DNA of 64,000 nucleotides from Mikania micrantha (GCA_009363875.1 CM018680.1:75085811-75149810); one strand, 5' to 3'; shown: positions 10,278 through 23,068, counted from the stretch's first letter. Notes: generated by a model from the sequence alone, not told the origin. Made by a program: numbers and translations.

Positions 10278-11280
10278 TAATACTTATGATAAGTATGGGT
10301 TTATCATGTGTTGCTTCGGGTTTTATATTTTTTGTTTTAATTAGGCTAGTTTTAAATCTGAGTGAATTTACTCGAAAACTAACATGAAGACGTAAACACT
10401 GGCTCACGGATAAAAACAATATTAGCATGAATAAAATTTTTAAAAAACCACACACAAATGCACCATAATGAGGGGATGTATTCAAATAAATAAATAAATA
10501 AATAAATAAGAAAGTTTATCATAAAGGATATTGTCAAAATTGTGAAGTTTATAAAGCAAATAATGAAAAAAATAATAATTATTGTTAACTCGACTTTCCT
10601 CATAAATATGCTTAAAATTCAATATCAAGAAGCACATATTAAAGTAATTTTAAACTTTTCGTCCAACTTCCTTGAAAGCATGCTCAATCATAAAATCGAA
10701 TATCAATAAACACGAATGCAAACTTAGAAGCGTCACGAGAAAAACCTAAAGCAAAAACCTTTACAAAATCCTAAAAACAAAAAAAAATTAATATTAAATA
10801 AATAATATTACTGTTAGAAAAACTAAAACTTTTACATTAATATATGACCAGGAAAAAAAATGAACGCATGATATGATGACCCGTATCCTGAAAATATAAT
10901 TATTTTAATAATTAAAATTAAGATAAAGATGTGACATGTTAAATAAATAACTTGTTGCTTGTTAAACCAATAAAAATTGATCTCTTGATGTATTACATGT
11001 ATAAGAACTGGTATTTTGACCTATGCTATGTGACAGAGAAGTGTGTTAGTTGATTCTCACCTGAGGCCATCAAAATCATAAACATGTGAGTTGTGACGTT
11101 TAAACTGGGAAAGATGTTCTATAAAAATGATCACAATTATTAACTTTATTATTTCAAGTTATGTATAACATCTATAAATATACACTTAATTACATTTGTT
11201 AAATATAAAGTTGTTTAAATTGTTGGTATATTAAAACTCATTTTAAAAAATCTGTCATTGTGAAAATAAAAACTAAATAA
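10278..11280. other. A/T-rich intergenic spacer
   Basis: No gene is supported here. An (AAAT)n microsatellite lies at 10484-10508. The short open frames in this stretch have no family features. Confidence 0.4.
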
Positions 11281-11282
11281 CA

Positions 11283-11925
11283 CAAACTTGTGGAAATAGC
11301 CTAGTGATAAGGGTGTTGAGACCTCAATATTGAGGTCATGCTTTCTAGTCATGGGGTGACATTTTCTCCGCAAGGCCACCGACCCGGGTGCTTGCGCCCG
11401 CGGTTTACCCCTTACCCCCGGTTAGAGGTGGCAATTTTTACCCAAATCAAAGAAAATGAGTTGGTTTGGGTAAACAATTGTAGTATAATGGGTTGAAATG
11501 TGCAACATTATAATATTGAATGAATTAAGATATGTAACACTTAAACACAATGCGGGTCAAGATAGGTAACCAAAAAACTATGTAAATGTAATGAATTTAA
11601 ACATTTAATAATGATTAATAACATATTTAATGAGAAAATCACTAAAATTTATCCAAATAGACTATTTGTATACTTATAACACATCTTAAGTTCAATTAAA
11701 TTGATGTTTTTTAATAACAGTCCATTTACACCCGAATTGATTTTGCTTAATATCCGTTCTGATCCGCACTCATCCTGACCTGAACCATTTCTGACCTGTT
11801 ACCCAACCCTCCTATTTTGCCAGGCATACGCATAGTGAGCATACCCCGGTTAATCTGGTATTGGGGGCCCGGGGTTTACCACGCTAGTGGGTTCCCTGTT
11901 TATCAAAAAAAAAAAAAAACTAAAA
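11283..11925 (+). mobile_element. SINE-like retroposon interrupted by a hAT-like repeat
   Basis: The head at 11283-11440 includes a tRNA-like start (tagcctagtgataaggg). The end at 11822-11921 (cgggg…gggttccctgtttatc followed by about 15 A) is a retroposon tail with the TTATC-A(n) ending seen at 2038 and 13387. Between them lies the hAT-like repeat of 11442-11821. The order of events is therefore SINE first and hAT second. No target duplication was recognised. Confidence 0.55.
11442..11825 (-). mobile_element. hAT-like repeat with TGGCAA termini
   Basis: The left end reads TAGAGGTGGCAATTTTTACCC and the right end ACCCTCCTATTTTGCCAGG, giving a short inverted terminal repeat TGGCAA. A related copy in the opposite orientation is at 52016-52430. 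Subterminal gacctg/gggtaa words are abundant. No transposase is present and no target duplication is evident. Confidence 0.5.
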
Positions 11926-12480
11926 ACACAAAACAAATCTACGAATCTGTCATTCCAACTTTACACCCTAAAACAAACATCATGTAAAAGCAATAGTCAC
12001 CCCGTCATATTATCCCGTAATCATAGACCGATTGCAAAAGCATATGTAATGATCAAAACAATGTTAACAAAAGAAAAAAAGAATGTAAATTTAGATAACA
12101 CCAGACGAACCACATGCCAAACCATACCTAAAATAAAAACGAAATGTTAAAAATTATTAATTAAACTTAAATCCACAAATAATAATACCAAAAATATTAT
12201 TTATTTTTTACAATCTAATCTACTACTTGAACGTTTGATCTCATAAAAGAAACGCATCCGAATACCATTTTGATTACAAGTTTTGATCGTTTTTATTTCA
12301 ACTTTTAGCATTCCATACCTTTTTTAAGTTTTCTTTAGTGTTGGAAAAAAAAAAAACGCCCCATTTGTGGTGCACGCATATAATGTATTATGTGTGGTTC
12401 ATCAAGATGCTACAGTAAAATTGCACTAATTTTAACGTTATTTTACTTGTTATGTGAAAATAACGTTAAAAGTGTTGGGA
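11926..12480. other. Intergenic spacer, nothing identified
   Basis: The sequence is A-rich and low in G+C. Open frames here lack any recognisable feature and are judged to be chance. Confidence 0.35.
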
Positions 12481-12497
12481 TGATTAACTTCAAACGA

Positions 12498-12632
12498 CAA
12501 CTATGAGCCGGGGACTCCTTCGGAACAGCCTCTCTATCCCAACTGGAATAGGAGTAAGGTTTGTGTCCATCCTTCCTCCCCAGACCCTACTGAAAAGTGG
12601 TAATATACTGGGTAAGTTTTGTTTGTTTAGTG
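12498..12632 (+). mobile_element. Au-like SINE fragment
   Basis: Diagnostic blocks are present in order: gagccggggactcc, cagcctctctatccca, gtaaggtttgtgtccatc, ttcctccccagaccctac and tactgggtaagttttg. These match the 3' part of Au-type plant SINEs. The copy at 2470-2606 is the same family in the same orientation but more diverged. Confidence 0.65.
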
Positions 12633-12795
12633 TTGAAAAATATGTTATGCTGCAAAAGAACATTTACTATTGTAACATGTGTGTTCCCAGAGGCTTATTT
12701 GAAACATGCTAACTGAATCTAATATTCACAACATATGAAATCAAAAACACTGTTCCTTTGGAGTTTGATGCTCAAAGTTCAAACCTTTACAATCT

Positions 12796-15622
12796 TTATG
12801 AGCTTTTTGCATGTCCTGAAGATACACTTCTACATCGCTTTTTCTTTGTTGAACCCTGCATATGATATGTCTTTAATTCCGTCGAAAATCGAGCTCTATA
12901 CATAACGTATTCAAACAAACAAAGAAAGTAGCATATCCTATATCCTATAAAATCTTACTCGTAACAAAGCTATATTTAGAGTTTGAGAAGGTAAGATGGC
13001 GCGGCAAGCCTTTCTTTTGTCCAGGAGGACAGATCTCATCGAGACCTCAATCATTATAATGTGTTCACGGGTGATACATATAGTGAATTTATGAAACCGG
13101 AAGGTTCAACCGTAACACAGTTAAGAGCAAAATGAGTCACATTTACCCCTTAACTTATATTTTAATCGATACTTGAGGCATTTTTCTATTAAAAGCTAAA
13201 AGAACATATAACTAAGCTAAAAAAATTGAATTGTCCACTCCTTTTGTTAGCTCCATGATCAAAAGCTAGAAAATGGATATGATGCATCATATACCTACAA
13301 AAACACCGATCCAGTTGCTTGCGACTGTACTTTACTTGTTCCTCTCAGTTAGTCGGGTATTGGAGGAGCAAGATCGTTCCCATGGTTATCAAAAAAAAAA
13401 AAAAAAAAAAAAAAACCAAAAAGGGAAAGAAAGAAAAAAAAGAAGATTAATAGAAACAAATCTTTTGGTGTCAACAAAGGTAGGTTTAAGAGATCCTAAG
13501 TACACTTTTCTATCACTTTTCAACAAATGCTAAAATTTAAAACCCAAAACTTAGCAGAGAGTTGACATTACCAAAGCAAAAACAGGCATTAGTCTATTAC
13601 TACATAAACAGGCATTTAATTTCTTCTTTGTCCAATGTGGGATAGGTTAACACCCAACATTTATCACCAAATTAAAAAGACCATCAATGTAGACAAATTT
13701 CCTAAATTGCTACACAATGGGACTAAGTTGACTTTCAAGATATAAACTGCCTCATATGATAAGTTATTGCATGACTTTCAAGATAAAAACTGCTTCAAAA
13801 GGTAAGCTATGTCAAATAATAAACATCTAAAAGATGTTAATGCATGAACTTTAACATGATTTATATGCAAAAAAAGATGTCAAAATAGCAGAAGGGTCAA
13901 ACAAAGCACCTTAGAGGAAGGAAGGGGTAGAGAAGCTTGACGGGAGCTCCGGGGTTCAGTCAACATTCGAATCTCCTGAAGCTGGCGAGCAATATCCTCC
14001 AAAAGCTGCAACTGCAAGCTTTCTTTTTCCCGACTATCAACAGAAACATTAAGTTTTTCTCTTCCTTCTTGAACAGTCCTCAATCTTTCTCTAAGCCATT
14101 CAACTTCAGTATCAAGTTTACTTCGTTCATAATCCAATGCTGATGTGGAATTCCTTCTTAAACTACTCTTTGAGCCACTGACAGGTGGCAGCCCGACACT
14201 CGTCTCTGAACCACTCTGTTTTCGGTCTGTTTGTAGCTTATTTCCAGTTGACTTCGGGTCATTGTCAATTACATGGACATCAAAAACAGGCGAATCGGAT
14301 TCACCACCACGCGATGCATCTATTTCCATACCTTTTTCTTCCCCTACAATAGCTATAGTCTTCTCGGTTTCCTCTTGTTTTGTAAACTCAACATCTTCAA
14401 ACAATCTTGAATTTTTCCTTTCAGGAATGTTCATGTTAACCTGATCTGACATCAATTCAGGATCTTGAGTGAAATCTTCATTACTTCCTACATTAAATTG
14501 ATCATTTTCAACACGAATCATTTGCCTATATGCTTCAACTTCTTTCTCCAAGAAATGCTTTTCCCTTTCTCTCCTCAACACAATTTCTTTCAAAATATTC
14601 ATTTCTTCTTCATCATAAGCCGATTTTTCCTCTATCATTCTTTGATACTGGCGCGCCTCCATTTCTATTGATGCTTTTTCTTCCTGTAAACGAAGAATCA
14701 TCAACATTGCTTCATCTGCAGCAGTTGCAGCAGCATTTCTTTCTTTCTCAAGCTCAACATAAAGAGCTGATCGCCCCGCCTGTGATTCTTCTAATTCTTG
14801 TGTTAACAAAACAATCATCTTGTCTTTATCAGCTTCATTATCCGGAATCATTCTCTGTGGGTCACCAAATACAATACCTTGATCAAATCTTCCATCTGAT
14901 TTAACCTCTGATTCATCTAAAACCAACCAAACAAGCAGAATTAGATGATATGATGATTAAATCATGTAAAAAGTGTATAGACAATGAGAGTACTCACTGT
15001 TACAGTTATTAGCACCAGAAAGAACAGAGCTTTCTTTATCATCATTGCTTTGTTGATCAACACATGTAATCCAATTTGGGGAAGACGATACGGAGGAGTG
15101 TTTTCCACTGTCAAAAATCGACTTTCTTCTTCGTCTAAAACTGCCTCTTAATCTGTAATTCAAAGCCACTTTTCCTTTCATATCAAATCCCCTTTGCTTC
15201 TCTGCCCTGATTCCAGACTCATCACTTTCAACTCTAGGTTTTCTAGAATCTGATTTAGACCCACAAGATGCCTCACCTTCTAATTCCATAAACCTATCAC
15301 CATTACGATTATCCAGATTCAAATCCTCATTATGGTTGCGATTTTGTGCGCTAAAGAACACCGAATCATAAGGGAACTTTCTAGTTACAGAATACTGAAC
15401 CTCGGATATCTTATCAGTTGGGTAATCAACCAGTAAACTTCTGAAATCGGAATTAGGGATTCCGAAGAACCCATTGTCGGGAGTTGGCAAGCTCAAACCA
15501 AAGAAACCCAGAAATTTAACAGCAAATAAAGCAATTGTTGATCCACAAAGTAAGAAATATGCTATGAAAAGATCAAGAAAAGCACCCACCAAAGTATTGA
15601 ATGTCCAGAAACGCCTATTCAT
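12796..15622 (-). CDS. GTD-binding (DUF593) membrane-anchored protein, myosin/zein-binding type
   Basis: The predicted 563-aa protein is encoded by three exons: 15622-14998, 14916-13910 and 12855-12796. All junctions are GT-AG with phase kept, and the total is 1692 nt. Residues 8-46 form a hydrophobic anchor (GAFLDLFIAYFLLC, then FGLSLPTP). Residues about 236-335 are the GTD-binding domain, a long coiled coil (MIVLLTQELEESQAGRSAL, EKERNAAATAADEAM, QEEKASIEMEARQYQRMIEE and EKEVEAYRQMI). A second coiled coil is near the end (SKLDTEVEWLRERLRTVQEG, LLEDIARQLQEI). The last exon adds a short basic tail, KKKRCRSVSSGHAKSS. Members anchor in the endomembrane system and act as myosin XI receptors or zein-body proteins. 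The N-terminus resembles the At5g57830/At4g13630 subgroup by recall. The large second intron contains a poly(A)-tailed retroposon. Confidence 0.88.
13275..13416 (+). mobile_element. Poly(A)-tailed retroposon in an intron
   Basis: The sequence ends …gttcccatggttatc followed by about 25 A (13391-13415), the same TTATC-A(n) ending as at 2038 and 11903. It lies antisense in intron 2 of the DUF593 gene. Its 5' end is unclear and no target duplication was found, so extent is approximate. Confidence 0.5.
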
Positions 15623-17114
15623 CTTCTAGGGTTTTTGTTTCTGGATGGTAAAGATTCTTGAGCAATTCCACTGCTTGATTGCAGAACCCACGAGTTTGAT
15701 CTTTAATAACAAAATCAAGATACCCCAAATGCAAAATATTCGAAACAATCGAATTAGCGATTTCGATCAAGAAAAATAGAAAATTAAAGAAAGAAGTTTA
15801 AAATCGACCTGATCATTTTGTTTTGAGGGTTATACACGCAGCATTGTTTAGAACTAGACACGTGCGATTCGCTTAATTTTTTCAATTAGGTTAATAACTG
15901 AATCGAAGTTATGATGTAAACGTTCGTGAAGCGTTTGGACTTTGGACCAAAAATTTGTTTTGGTTCGTTTAACAAAAGAGCAATGGCTCAAAATTTTCTT
16001 TGAGACAAATTGCCTACATGATTAATGTGATTTGTTAATATTTTACTATTAATTCTTAAGTTTAAAAATTACGTTTATATTCTTAAACTTTAAATATTTG
16101 TAACACATGTAGTTTTTATGTGAGCCGGTGAGGTAATTATTAAAGTTTGGGAACATATGAATAATTTATAAAACTTAAAGACTAAAAGTGAAATAATACC
16201 AAATCGTATGAATCATTATGCTAATTAATTTATTTTTTATTTATTTAATGCAACAAACAAATATAAAGACATGTTTGTCTAGTTTTACTAACAAATAATA
16301 GTTTATATTCATCCATGTTTCTTAAATCATTGTTTCTTTAAGTGTTATAAATGATATCTTAAAACATATATGAGTATCAATTTGTCTAGTTATGTTATGT
16401 TTATTTATATATACTTATTCTATTGAGAACCACTAAATATGAAAGAACTAAAAGAACTAATTTTAAACCATATGTTATTAGGGGTATAAAAGTAATTTAA
16501 CCTTAAAGTATGAGAAGTTACTATTTTACCCTTTTAAATAACCACTCTATGTACAAAACTTAAAGCATAATGTACAAGTGTATTATGTAGTTTTCAAGTT
16601 CCTAGCATAAAAATGGTTCTTAATAGAATACCTCCCTATATGTTCTATTAACTTATTTTTGTTTATATTTATTTATGTTAGTGAACTATTGAATACAAAG
16701 AAGTAAACTTGTTTATTTACTTGTTACGCTCAATCATTTCTGTAGCTAACGTTAATCAAACACGAACACGCTATTTTTCGTATTCCTTGGTTCGTTAACA
16801 AACATACTTGTAATTCTATAACATAAATAGTATATAAATTATTTTTAATTTCAAGATATTTTATTAGATGGATGATATGTAGCCATGTGGGATCAACACA
16901 AATTATAATGATGGACAGAGCGACTGCCATAGTGTCATAAAAAATATGTAAAATTTAATTTAATTCATATTATATTATATAATGAAGAATTATAATTCCA
17001 ACCAAAATAACACAAGTTTATTTGATGGATGTATAAGATACAAAGTGTGATGGCTAAAAGAATTGATTACATTACCTCATAAATATAACAAAATAATCAA
17101 GCCATCTACATGTT
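15623..17114. other. Intergenic spacer between two minus-strand genes
   Basis: The left part (to about 15850) is the 5' UTR and promoter region of the DUF593 gene. The rest is A/T-rich with no coding potential and no clear transposon ends. The region just right of 17000 is presumably 3' UTR of the lipid-transfer gene. Confidence 0.35.
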
Positions 17115-17796
17115 TCAAAAAACATTAGCATATGAAGCCACTATAAAAGAAAGCATAATTGGAATGATTGTCAACTGTGTAGAAATAATGTTTGATGAAC
17201 CACTTCCTGATGGTAGAGTATTTGATCCACGACCTGAACCAGAAGGTGTTGTTGGAGAACTTCTCGGAGATGCAACTGTTACATTTTCAAAAGACCAACC
17301 AACATTTAGTTCAAGAGCACGTAGGTTATAAGTTTAACAAATTTAAAATAGTTCTTTAGTTTATTTGTATAAATAGGAAAAAAATCAAATTAAAAGGAAA
17401 AATGATAAAATACTCAAATTTCAAAGAGTGTTGAAGTTAGAAAGATGCATTACCATTGCATTGACTAGTTGGAGGTGTTTGGACATTGCATTCATTGGGC
17501 AATTCAAGAGCTTGAGTTTGGTTAATATTAAGGCCTAAAGACGAACCACCGCCGTTTAAAACTTCACACAAGCATTGTGGTTGCGACTTGACAACACTGG
17601 CTAGTTGGGTGCAACACCCTGAAGACGGAGTCGAAGAGTTACCACTAATGTAGTTAAGGCAAGGAGACATGCTAATAATCACATTCGTGCACCCAGAAGA
17701 AGATTGTGCCATTCCATGATCACATAACACGGCTATTGTGACTACCAGGGCCATAGTCTTTAAAACGAGTGTGCCATGTGGTTGATTGGGTGTCAT
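17115..17796 (-). CDS. GPI-anchored non-specific lipid-transfer protein (LTPG type)
   Basis: The 167-aa precursor is encoded by exons 17796-17454 and 17275-17115; the intron is GT-AG and phase is kept. Residues 1-30 form a signal peptide (MALVVTIAVLCDHGMAQ). The eight-cysteine motif is complete: C36, C46, C61-C62, C75-x-C77, C103 and C113. The block QCLCEVLNGGGSSLG and NQTQALELPNECNVQTPPTSQC is typical of the LTPG5-like group. Exon 2 adds a Ser/Pro/Gly-rich linker (residues 116-145) and a hydrophobic tail (about 149-166) that would be replaced by a GPI anchor. Such proteins carry lipids at the outer face of the plasma membrane for cuticle, suberin or defence. The first Met is used; Met15 is an alternative start. 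I am confident of the family and less so of the subgroup. Confidence 0.92.
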
Positions 17797-17871
17797 TGGA
17801 TCAATTGTTTGGTTATAATTTGTGATTGAAATTGTTGGTAATTTGATGGGGTGGGTGCTTGATTTGGGTCA

Positions 17872-17881
17872 ATTTATAGAT
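17872..17881 (-). promoter_or_regulatory. TATA box of the lipid-transfer gene
   Basis: On the minus strand the sequence TCTATAAATT lies about 75-85 bases upstream of the start codon at 17796. The position fits a plant core promoter with a 5' UTR of about 45-50 nt. Confidence 0.6.
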
Positions 17882-17899
17882 GGAAATTGAAGGGAAAAA

Positions 17900-18539
17900 A
17901 GTCAAAATCAACTGTTGAGGCAAGAGAGGTTGCATTTAGGTTACCAACTATTCTCCTAACCTATGGAACAACCCACCTTTGTATCATTATTTTATATTTT
18001 CATCAATAATGTAATTAATATATTATATTTGTTCTTGGTGGTTTTCTAATTTTACCTATTTCTATGCAATTACATGTGTGTAATTTATTTGTGAATTCAA
18101 GAGGCATGGGCTAAATTTGTGTGTTTTTTTGGAGGAAAAAATTTAGTTTATAGATTAATTAATACCACTCATCATAATTATATAAACATCTCAAAGGTCT
18201 TTGAAAAGAAAGAGGTAGCAAATCTAAATCAAACTCTATATAAATTTTCTAGTCAAAGGAACGGTGTCGTATTGACAAGATAAACCACATTCAAACAACA
18301 CGTATTTCGTCTATTCTTAAGGTTTCGTGGCATTTTTTTATGGTCATTTTGATTTATCTAGTTGTAATGCCCTAAGAAGACAGACATTTTAGAGTTACAA
18401 ATGGAGCGATTTTCAGTTCAAACTCCTATGACAAGAGACTATTATCAAAGTTGAGTCATTTCCCCAAGGCCATGACAACATAAAAGTTATGGGATATAAC
18501 ATGAACAGCTGTCAAAGGCATTACAACCCAGTAATATTT
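17900..18539. other. Intergenic spacer, nothing identified
   Basis: A/T-rich sequence upstream of the lipid-transfer gene. No gene or bounded repeat was recognised. Confidence 0.35.
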
Positions 18540-18724
18540 TAATGGCGGGATAAAGCCCAGGAACCATGAGTTTCTGGGTTCGAATCTCACATGAGGGTTT
18601 TCTCAAAGTATTAGTTTCCTTCTAAACTGGTGATTTGGTGGTATATATGATTGATTGTTACCGCTAGTGGCACGATAATACTCTAATGATCCGTTAATAA
18701 TCTAAATTAGTCGTTCAAAAAAAC
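18540..18724 (+). mobile_element. tRNA-derived SINE
   Basis: A B-box-like sequence GGTTCGAATCT (18577-18587) follows an A-box-like region (gcgggataaagcccagg). The element ends TTCAAAAAAA at 18716-18724. The end aatgatccgt…ttcaaaaaa resembles the SINE at 49215-49414, which suggests one family. Confidence 0.6.
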
Positions 18725-19970
18725 ATGGACAACTATTTATTTATTTTTTGGATGAGGCTTTTTTTTTCCATTCATAGAGTACGTTAATTTTTCGATAGAA
18801 ATGTTATTTTTTGTTTTAAATATTGGTTTCGTCCATTTTTAAAAAAAATTAACATGTATTGTAAGTCTTTTAAAATGTTCAAGCTCTCCCCTGCTTATTT
18901 CTCTCTAAAGATAAATCAACAAAGTTGTGGGTCCTAATTATTGTCACAAATTAGAGGTGAACCTGAAAGAACTCTCGCTCTTCATACTCTTGTAACAATA
19001 CTTTAGGAGGCATACTTAAGTCGAAGAGAAGTCACTTAGAAAATCAGACTCTCATATACTTTAAATTTTTTTTTTATAGATTAAGAGTAACATGTTCTAA
19101 AAAGGTATTATTACGTTTAATTTATTTACACTGCTTAATTTATTTACGTTTAACTCATATGAATTTTTTGTACGTTTTGATAAGAAGTTCGGATGGTAAG
19201 ATGTCTTTCATTGATTTAAGAGGCAATGGGTTTAAATCTTGTGAATTTAAGATTTAAAAGGTTAATAAGTGTATATTAAAGCTATATAAAAATATGAATC
19301 ATTTATATAACTTATTTTAGAATATTATTATAATTATAAATATTAAAGTACATGGAAAAAAAATATAATTGTTTTAAGATTTTAGAGTTTGAACACATTT
19401 ACTATTATATATATTAAAGATGATTGAATAGTAGCATTTTGTCATTGTATGTAAAACAATTATTTGTTACTATTTGCTTTACAAGCAAACTAATTAAAGT
19501 GGTACAAGAAAATTCAAAATTCATACTAACGAAAATTTAAATTTGGCTTTTTTAAAGCTCGCTTTTAAAATTAAGTATGCTTTATGACGTATGGTGCTTG
19601 CTTCAATGACGAATTGTGAGTTAAGATTTTGTGATAAACTGACAGCCGCTGTGATGTTTTTTATCCGTGATTTTGTATTCAAGATTATGTTGGTTGATAA
19701 TGCACGACTGTTAAACCGCTATTTCTATTAAAAATGATAGTCACATGATCGAAGTTTCCTGCCGCAAATTATTTACCTAAATCTAGAAAACAACATCATT
19801 TAAAGGACATGAATCATGTTTTGAGTGTGTGCACCGGATTTAAAGACAACAATATAATAACCATTTTCAAGATAATATAATAACAAATTCACTAGAAAAA
19901 TAATTTTGTCTAATAAGAGTATAATCAATATAACTTTAACATATAACATGTTAAAAACATAAAAATAGCA
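18725..19970. other. Intergenic spacer, nothing identified
   Basis: A/T-rich sequence. No open frame with family features, and no clear element boundaries. Confidence 0.35.
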
Positions 19971-20165
19971 CAAAATAAAAAATTCAGTACAAAAAAAAAA
20001 TATCTAGTGCAAAAAAAATAAAAAATTCAGTGCAAAATAATAAAAAATCTAGTGCAAAAAAAATCAAAAATCCAATAAAAAAAAGAAAAATCCAATAAAA
20101 AACAAAAATTTAGTACAAAAAATCTAGATAAAAAAAACCTAGCACAAAAAAATTAAAATCTACTA
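19971..20165. repeat. A-rich short-period imperfect repeat
   Basis: Units of about 20-30 bases carrying tctagtgcaaaaaaa or ttcagtacaaaaaaa recur about seven times with drift. An inverted counterpart (ttttttgtactaaat, ttttgcactagattt) occurs at 57710-57850 inside a foldback element, so this may be the remnant of a related element. Confidence 0.55.
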
Positions 20166-20394
20166 TAAAAAATAAGAGGTTATACTTAAATTATCGTTAT
20201 TCATTAGTTTGGCTTGTCGAGTGTCAAGCTTGTATTAGTTCTACTTTTTTTAGGTAAAAATATCTTCTTATTTGATCATTCTTCTATACTAATAAGCCAA
20301 TGAAAATGATTTTAATTGTAAAAACGTAAGTAATATGGTGAGGTTGATATTTAAAATTTCTTTAACATGAAAAAGAAAAAAAATATTTTGTTCA

Positions 20395-21055
20395 ATGTGT
20401 TTTATGGTACAAGTCATTTTGTATAATATGTTTTTTATTATTGTGTTTTATGTTTTATCTCATTTTGTGTTATTTTGTCATTGCTTTTTATGTATTAAAT
20501 AAATAGTTGTTATTTATTTATTTTTTGATTGTTGGATTACAAATACGCAATTTTGTTATTTCACTATTGTATTATTCAGAACTCATATTTTAAAAAACAC
20601 GTTATCTTAATTTTTTTAATAATATATTTTGGTCAACGGTTTTTATGTTTAGGTCATTGTGTAATATATATTTTCCATTATATTTTTACGTTCAGATCAT
20701 TGTATAATATGTATTCATTTTTGTGTAGTAATTGATTTTATTGTTTTTTTGTTATTGTTTTTTAATATAAAATGAGTGTTATATATTTAATTTTTATATT
20801 TTACATATTAGAATTACACAATTGTATTATTTCAACATTCTGTTTTTCAAACTTCTTATTTTAGTAAACAAATATTTCAGGTTATCGTGTTATATATATT
20901 TATCATTATGTTTTACATTTTAGATCATTTGATGTTATTCTGTCATTGTTTTTTATGTATAAGATATATTTGTTATTATTTTATTATTATGATTTACATA
21001 TAAAAAGGACTTGATTGTGTTGTTTCATCAACACATTTCTTTTAAATTTATCATT
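20395..21055. repeat. About three imperfect tandem copies of a ~240-bp A/T-rich unit
   Basis: Each unit contains, in order, a cattttgt/cattatgttttatgt block, ttattttgtcattg-ttttttatgtat, a (t)gttatttattta stretch and a ttacacaattgt/ttgtattatttcact block. Copies begin near 20395, 20640 and 20880. Divergence is high. No coding potential. Confidence 0.45.
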
Positions 21056-21445
21056 TTAGAAAAATAGTAAGACATAATGACGAACAAAAGGTACAATGAC
21101 GAACAAAAGACATAATGACACATTACAAATACAAGATGATGGAAAACAATGTTTAAAAAAAAATTAATATAACAGTATTATACTTGTTTTTTTTGTTGTA
21201 TTTTTCTAAATATAAAATCATATATATGGTTATGATCATTTAAAAAAAATGAGAGAATATGGTAAAAAGTTAACAAAAATGTATATGACTAAAATATAAC
21301 TTCGTCAACTTTTTTTATATAATTTAATCTCAACCACTAGTTATAGATCTAATGATTTTAAATGTTTATTTTTATTTTTTATACTAAATACCCTTTTATT
21401 ATAAACTTACCCATAAAAATAGTTAATATATATATATATATATAT

Positions 21446-22768
21446 CTAGGGGATGAAATTTTTTATAACCCTCATCTTTTGCTACAACCCATTAACCATC
21501 ATCCAATGGTTGCTTGAAAAAGGTAAGTGTGTAGGATCGTGCCACGTGTCAATTCCTTTGTCTTTAGTATGAAGGGCATTTAGGACATTTGTCATTTATG
21601 TAAAGTTTACCCCCTTTTTTTAAACATTCATAACTTTTTTATACTATATTATTTTTTTAAAAAAATTGCACCATTATACTCATCTCATTTTTCTCTTTAA
21701 TTTCGTTATAGTCTCGACTAATTTTTTTTTTTAATTTTTTTGATGTCATGTATTTACATCATTGTAACGAGCTTAACGATAACAAATTAATTAGCAATTT
21801 TTTCTAACAATGGTAAATTATACTAATGTAACTCAAAATGAAGTAATGTAACACAAAATGAAGTAATGTAACATAAAATGAAGTAATTTACAATGACATA
21901 ATTAACGGTGACGTAACACATTATTTACATTGATGTAATTTTCTCTTTAATTCCCGTTATAATGTTGACTAGTTTTTTTAATTTTTTTTCTCATTGTCCA
22001 TTATTACCATCGATATAACGAGCATAAATATAACACATTATTTTGAATTTTTTTCTAACAATGATAAATTACAGTGATGTAATATAACATATTATTTTAT
22101 TTTTTATCTAACAATGATAATTACAATGATAAATTACAGTGATGTAATATAACACATTATTTTGATTTTTTTTCTCTAACAATGATGATTATAGTGATAT
22201 AATTTATCATTGTTCGAAAAAAATTCAAACTAATTTGTTGTATTTAGGCTCGTTACAAATTAGAGATGAGCAAAAAGCCAAAAAAAATGGAACCAAAACC
22301 GAATTAACCGAAAAAAACCGAACCGGAACCAAATTAACCGAAAAAACCGAAACCGAATTTTACGTAAATGTAAATTACATCACGATAAATTACGTCAATG
22401 TAAATTACATCACTGTAATTTATCATTTTTAAAAAAATTTCAAATAAATTTGTTATATTTAAGCTCGTTACAATGATGTAAATATAGAGCATCTAAAAAA
22501 AGTAAAAAAAAAAATTAGTCGAGACTATAATGAAATTAAAGAAAAAAATGAGACGAATATAATGGTGCAATTTTTTTAAAAAAATAATATATTATAAAAA
22601 AGTTATTAATGTTTAAAAAAGAGGGGGGAAAAACTTATAAAGGTAAAATGACTATGATGTCCTTTTTAATATTTTAATGAAATGCTTACATGTAAGTTTA
22701 TAATTGGTTGAAATGGGTTATGTAGTTGTAGCAAAAGATGAGGGTTATTTTTTATACCTTGCCCTATA
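21446..22768. mobile_element. Foldback element A (long inverted repeats, TA-microsatellite ends)
   Basis: The left arm starts after a (TA)n run with AGGGGATG… then ataaccctcatcttttgcta. The right arm carries the complement and ends …CCTTGCCCTATATAT. Arm similarity continues inward for about 300 bases, including actcatctcatttttctc and agtctcgacta. The centre has degenerate aatgaagtaatgtaac and gataaattacagtgatgtaa repeats. No transposase is encoded. It is the leftmost of the stacked insertions. Confidence 0.75.
22250..22375. repeat. hAT-like fragment inside foldback element A
   Basis: The sequence begins TTAGAGATGAGCAAAAAGCC and continues with aaccgaattaaccgaaaaa words. This resembles the start of AACCGG-type hAT repeats such as those at 9958 and 53444. 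No right end is visible. Confidence 0.35.
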
Positions 22769-22784
22769 TATCTATATATATTAT

Positions 22785-23068
22785 TATATAATAAATAAAG
22801 GTTTTGGTGGGACACATGTCACCATTGCAAACAACCTAAAAAATTAGGTTTCCCGCTTCTATCTCATATTAATTGTTTGTAAATATCTTTTATTATATTT
22901 TGATTTTTCTTATTTCTCTTGTATTAAATAATAACAATTTTATTCAATTTAACAAATAAAATTATTATATCATAAGTCATATTATTTAATTTTTATATAA
23001 AATCTTTGAAAAATATGTAATATGTTATTTAAAGTAAATAATTTTAAAATTTATTTATTTAACCTGGT
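22785..23068 (+). mobile_element. Helitron relic, copy of the 9454 element
   Basis: About 280 bases are homologous to the Helitron at 9454-9762. Shared words include tataataaataaaggttt, acatgtcaccattg and ttgtttgtaaat, and the order is preserved. The 3' hairpin and CTAG end are missing; the copy ends against the TA run of foldback element B. Confidence 0.65.

Noticed and set aside
13937..14904. Four plus-strand open frames of 68-124 codons
   Set aside because: They are antisense shadows of the second exon of the DUF593 gene.
17110..17331. 73-codon plus-strand frame with Pro/Glu-rich text
   Set aside because: It is the antisense of exon 2 of the GPI-anchored lipid-transfer gene, whose splice sites and hydrophobic tail fit on the minus strand.
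18577..18587. B-box-like sequences here and elsewhere considered as tRNA genes
   Set aside because: No cloverleaf could be drawn. The boxes are followed by SINE-type bodies and A or T tails.
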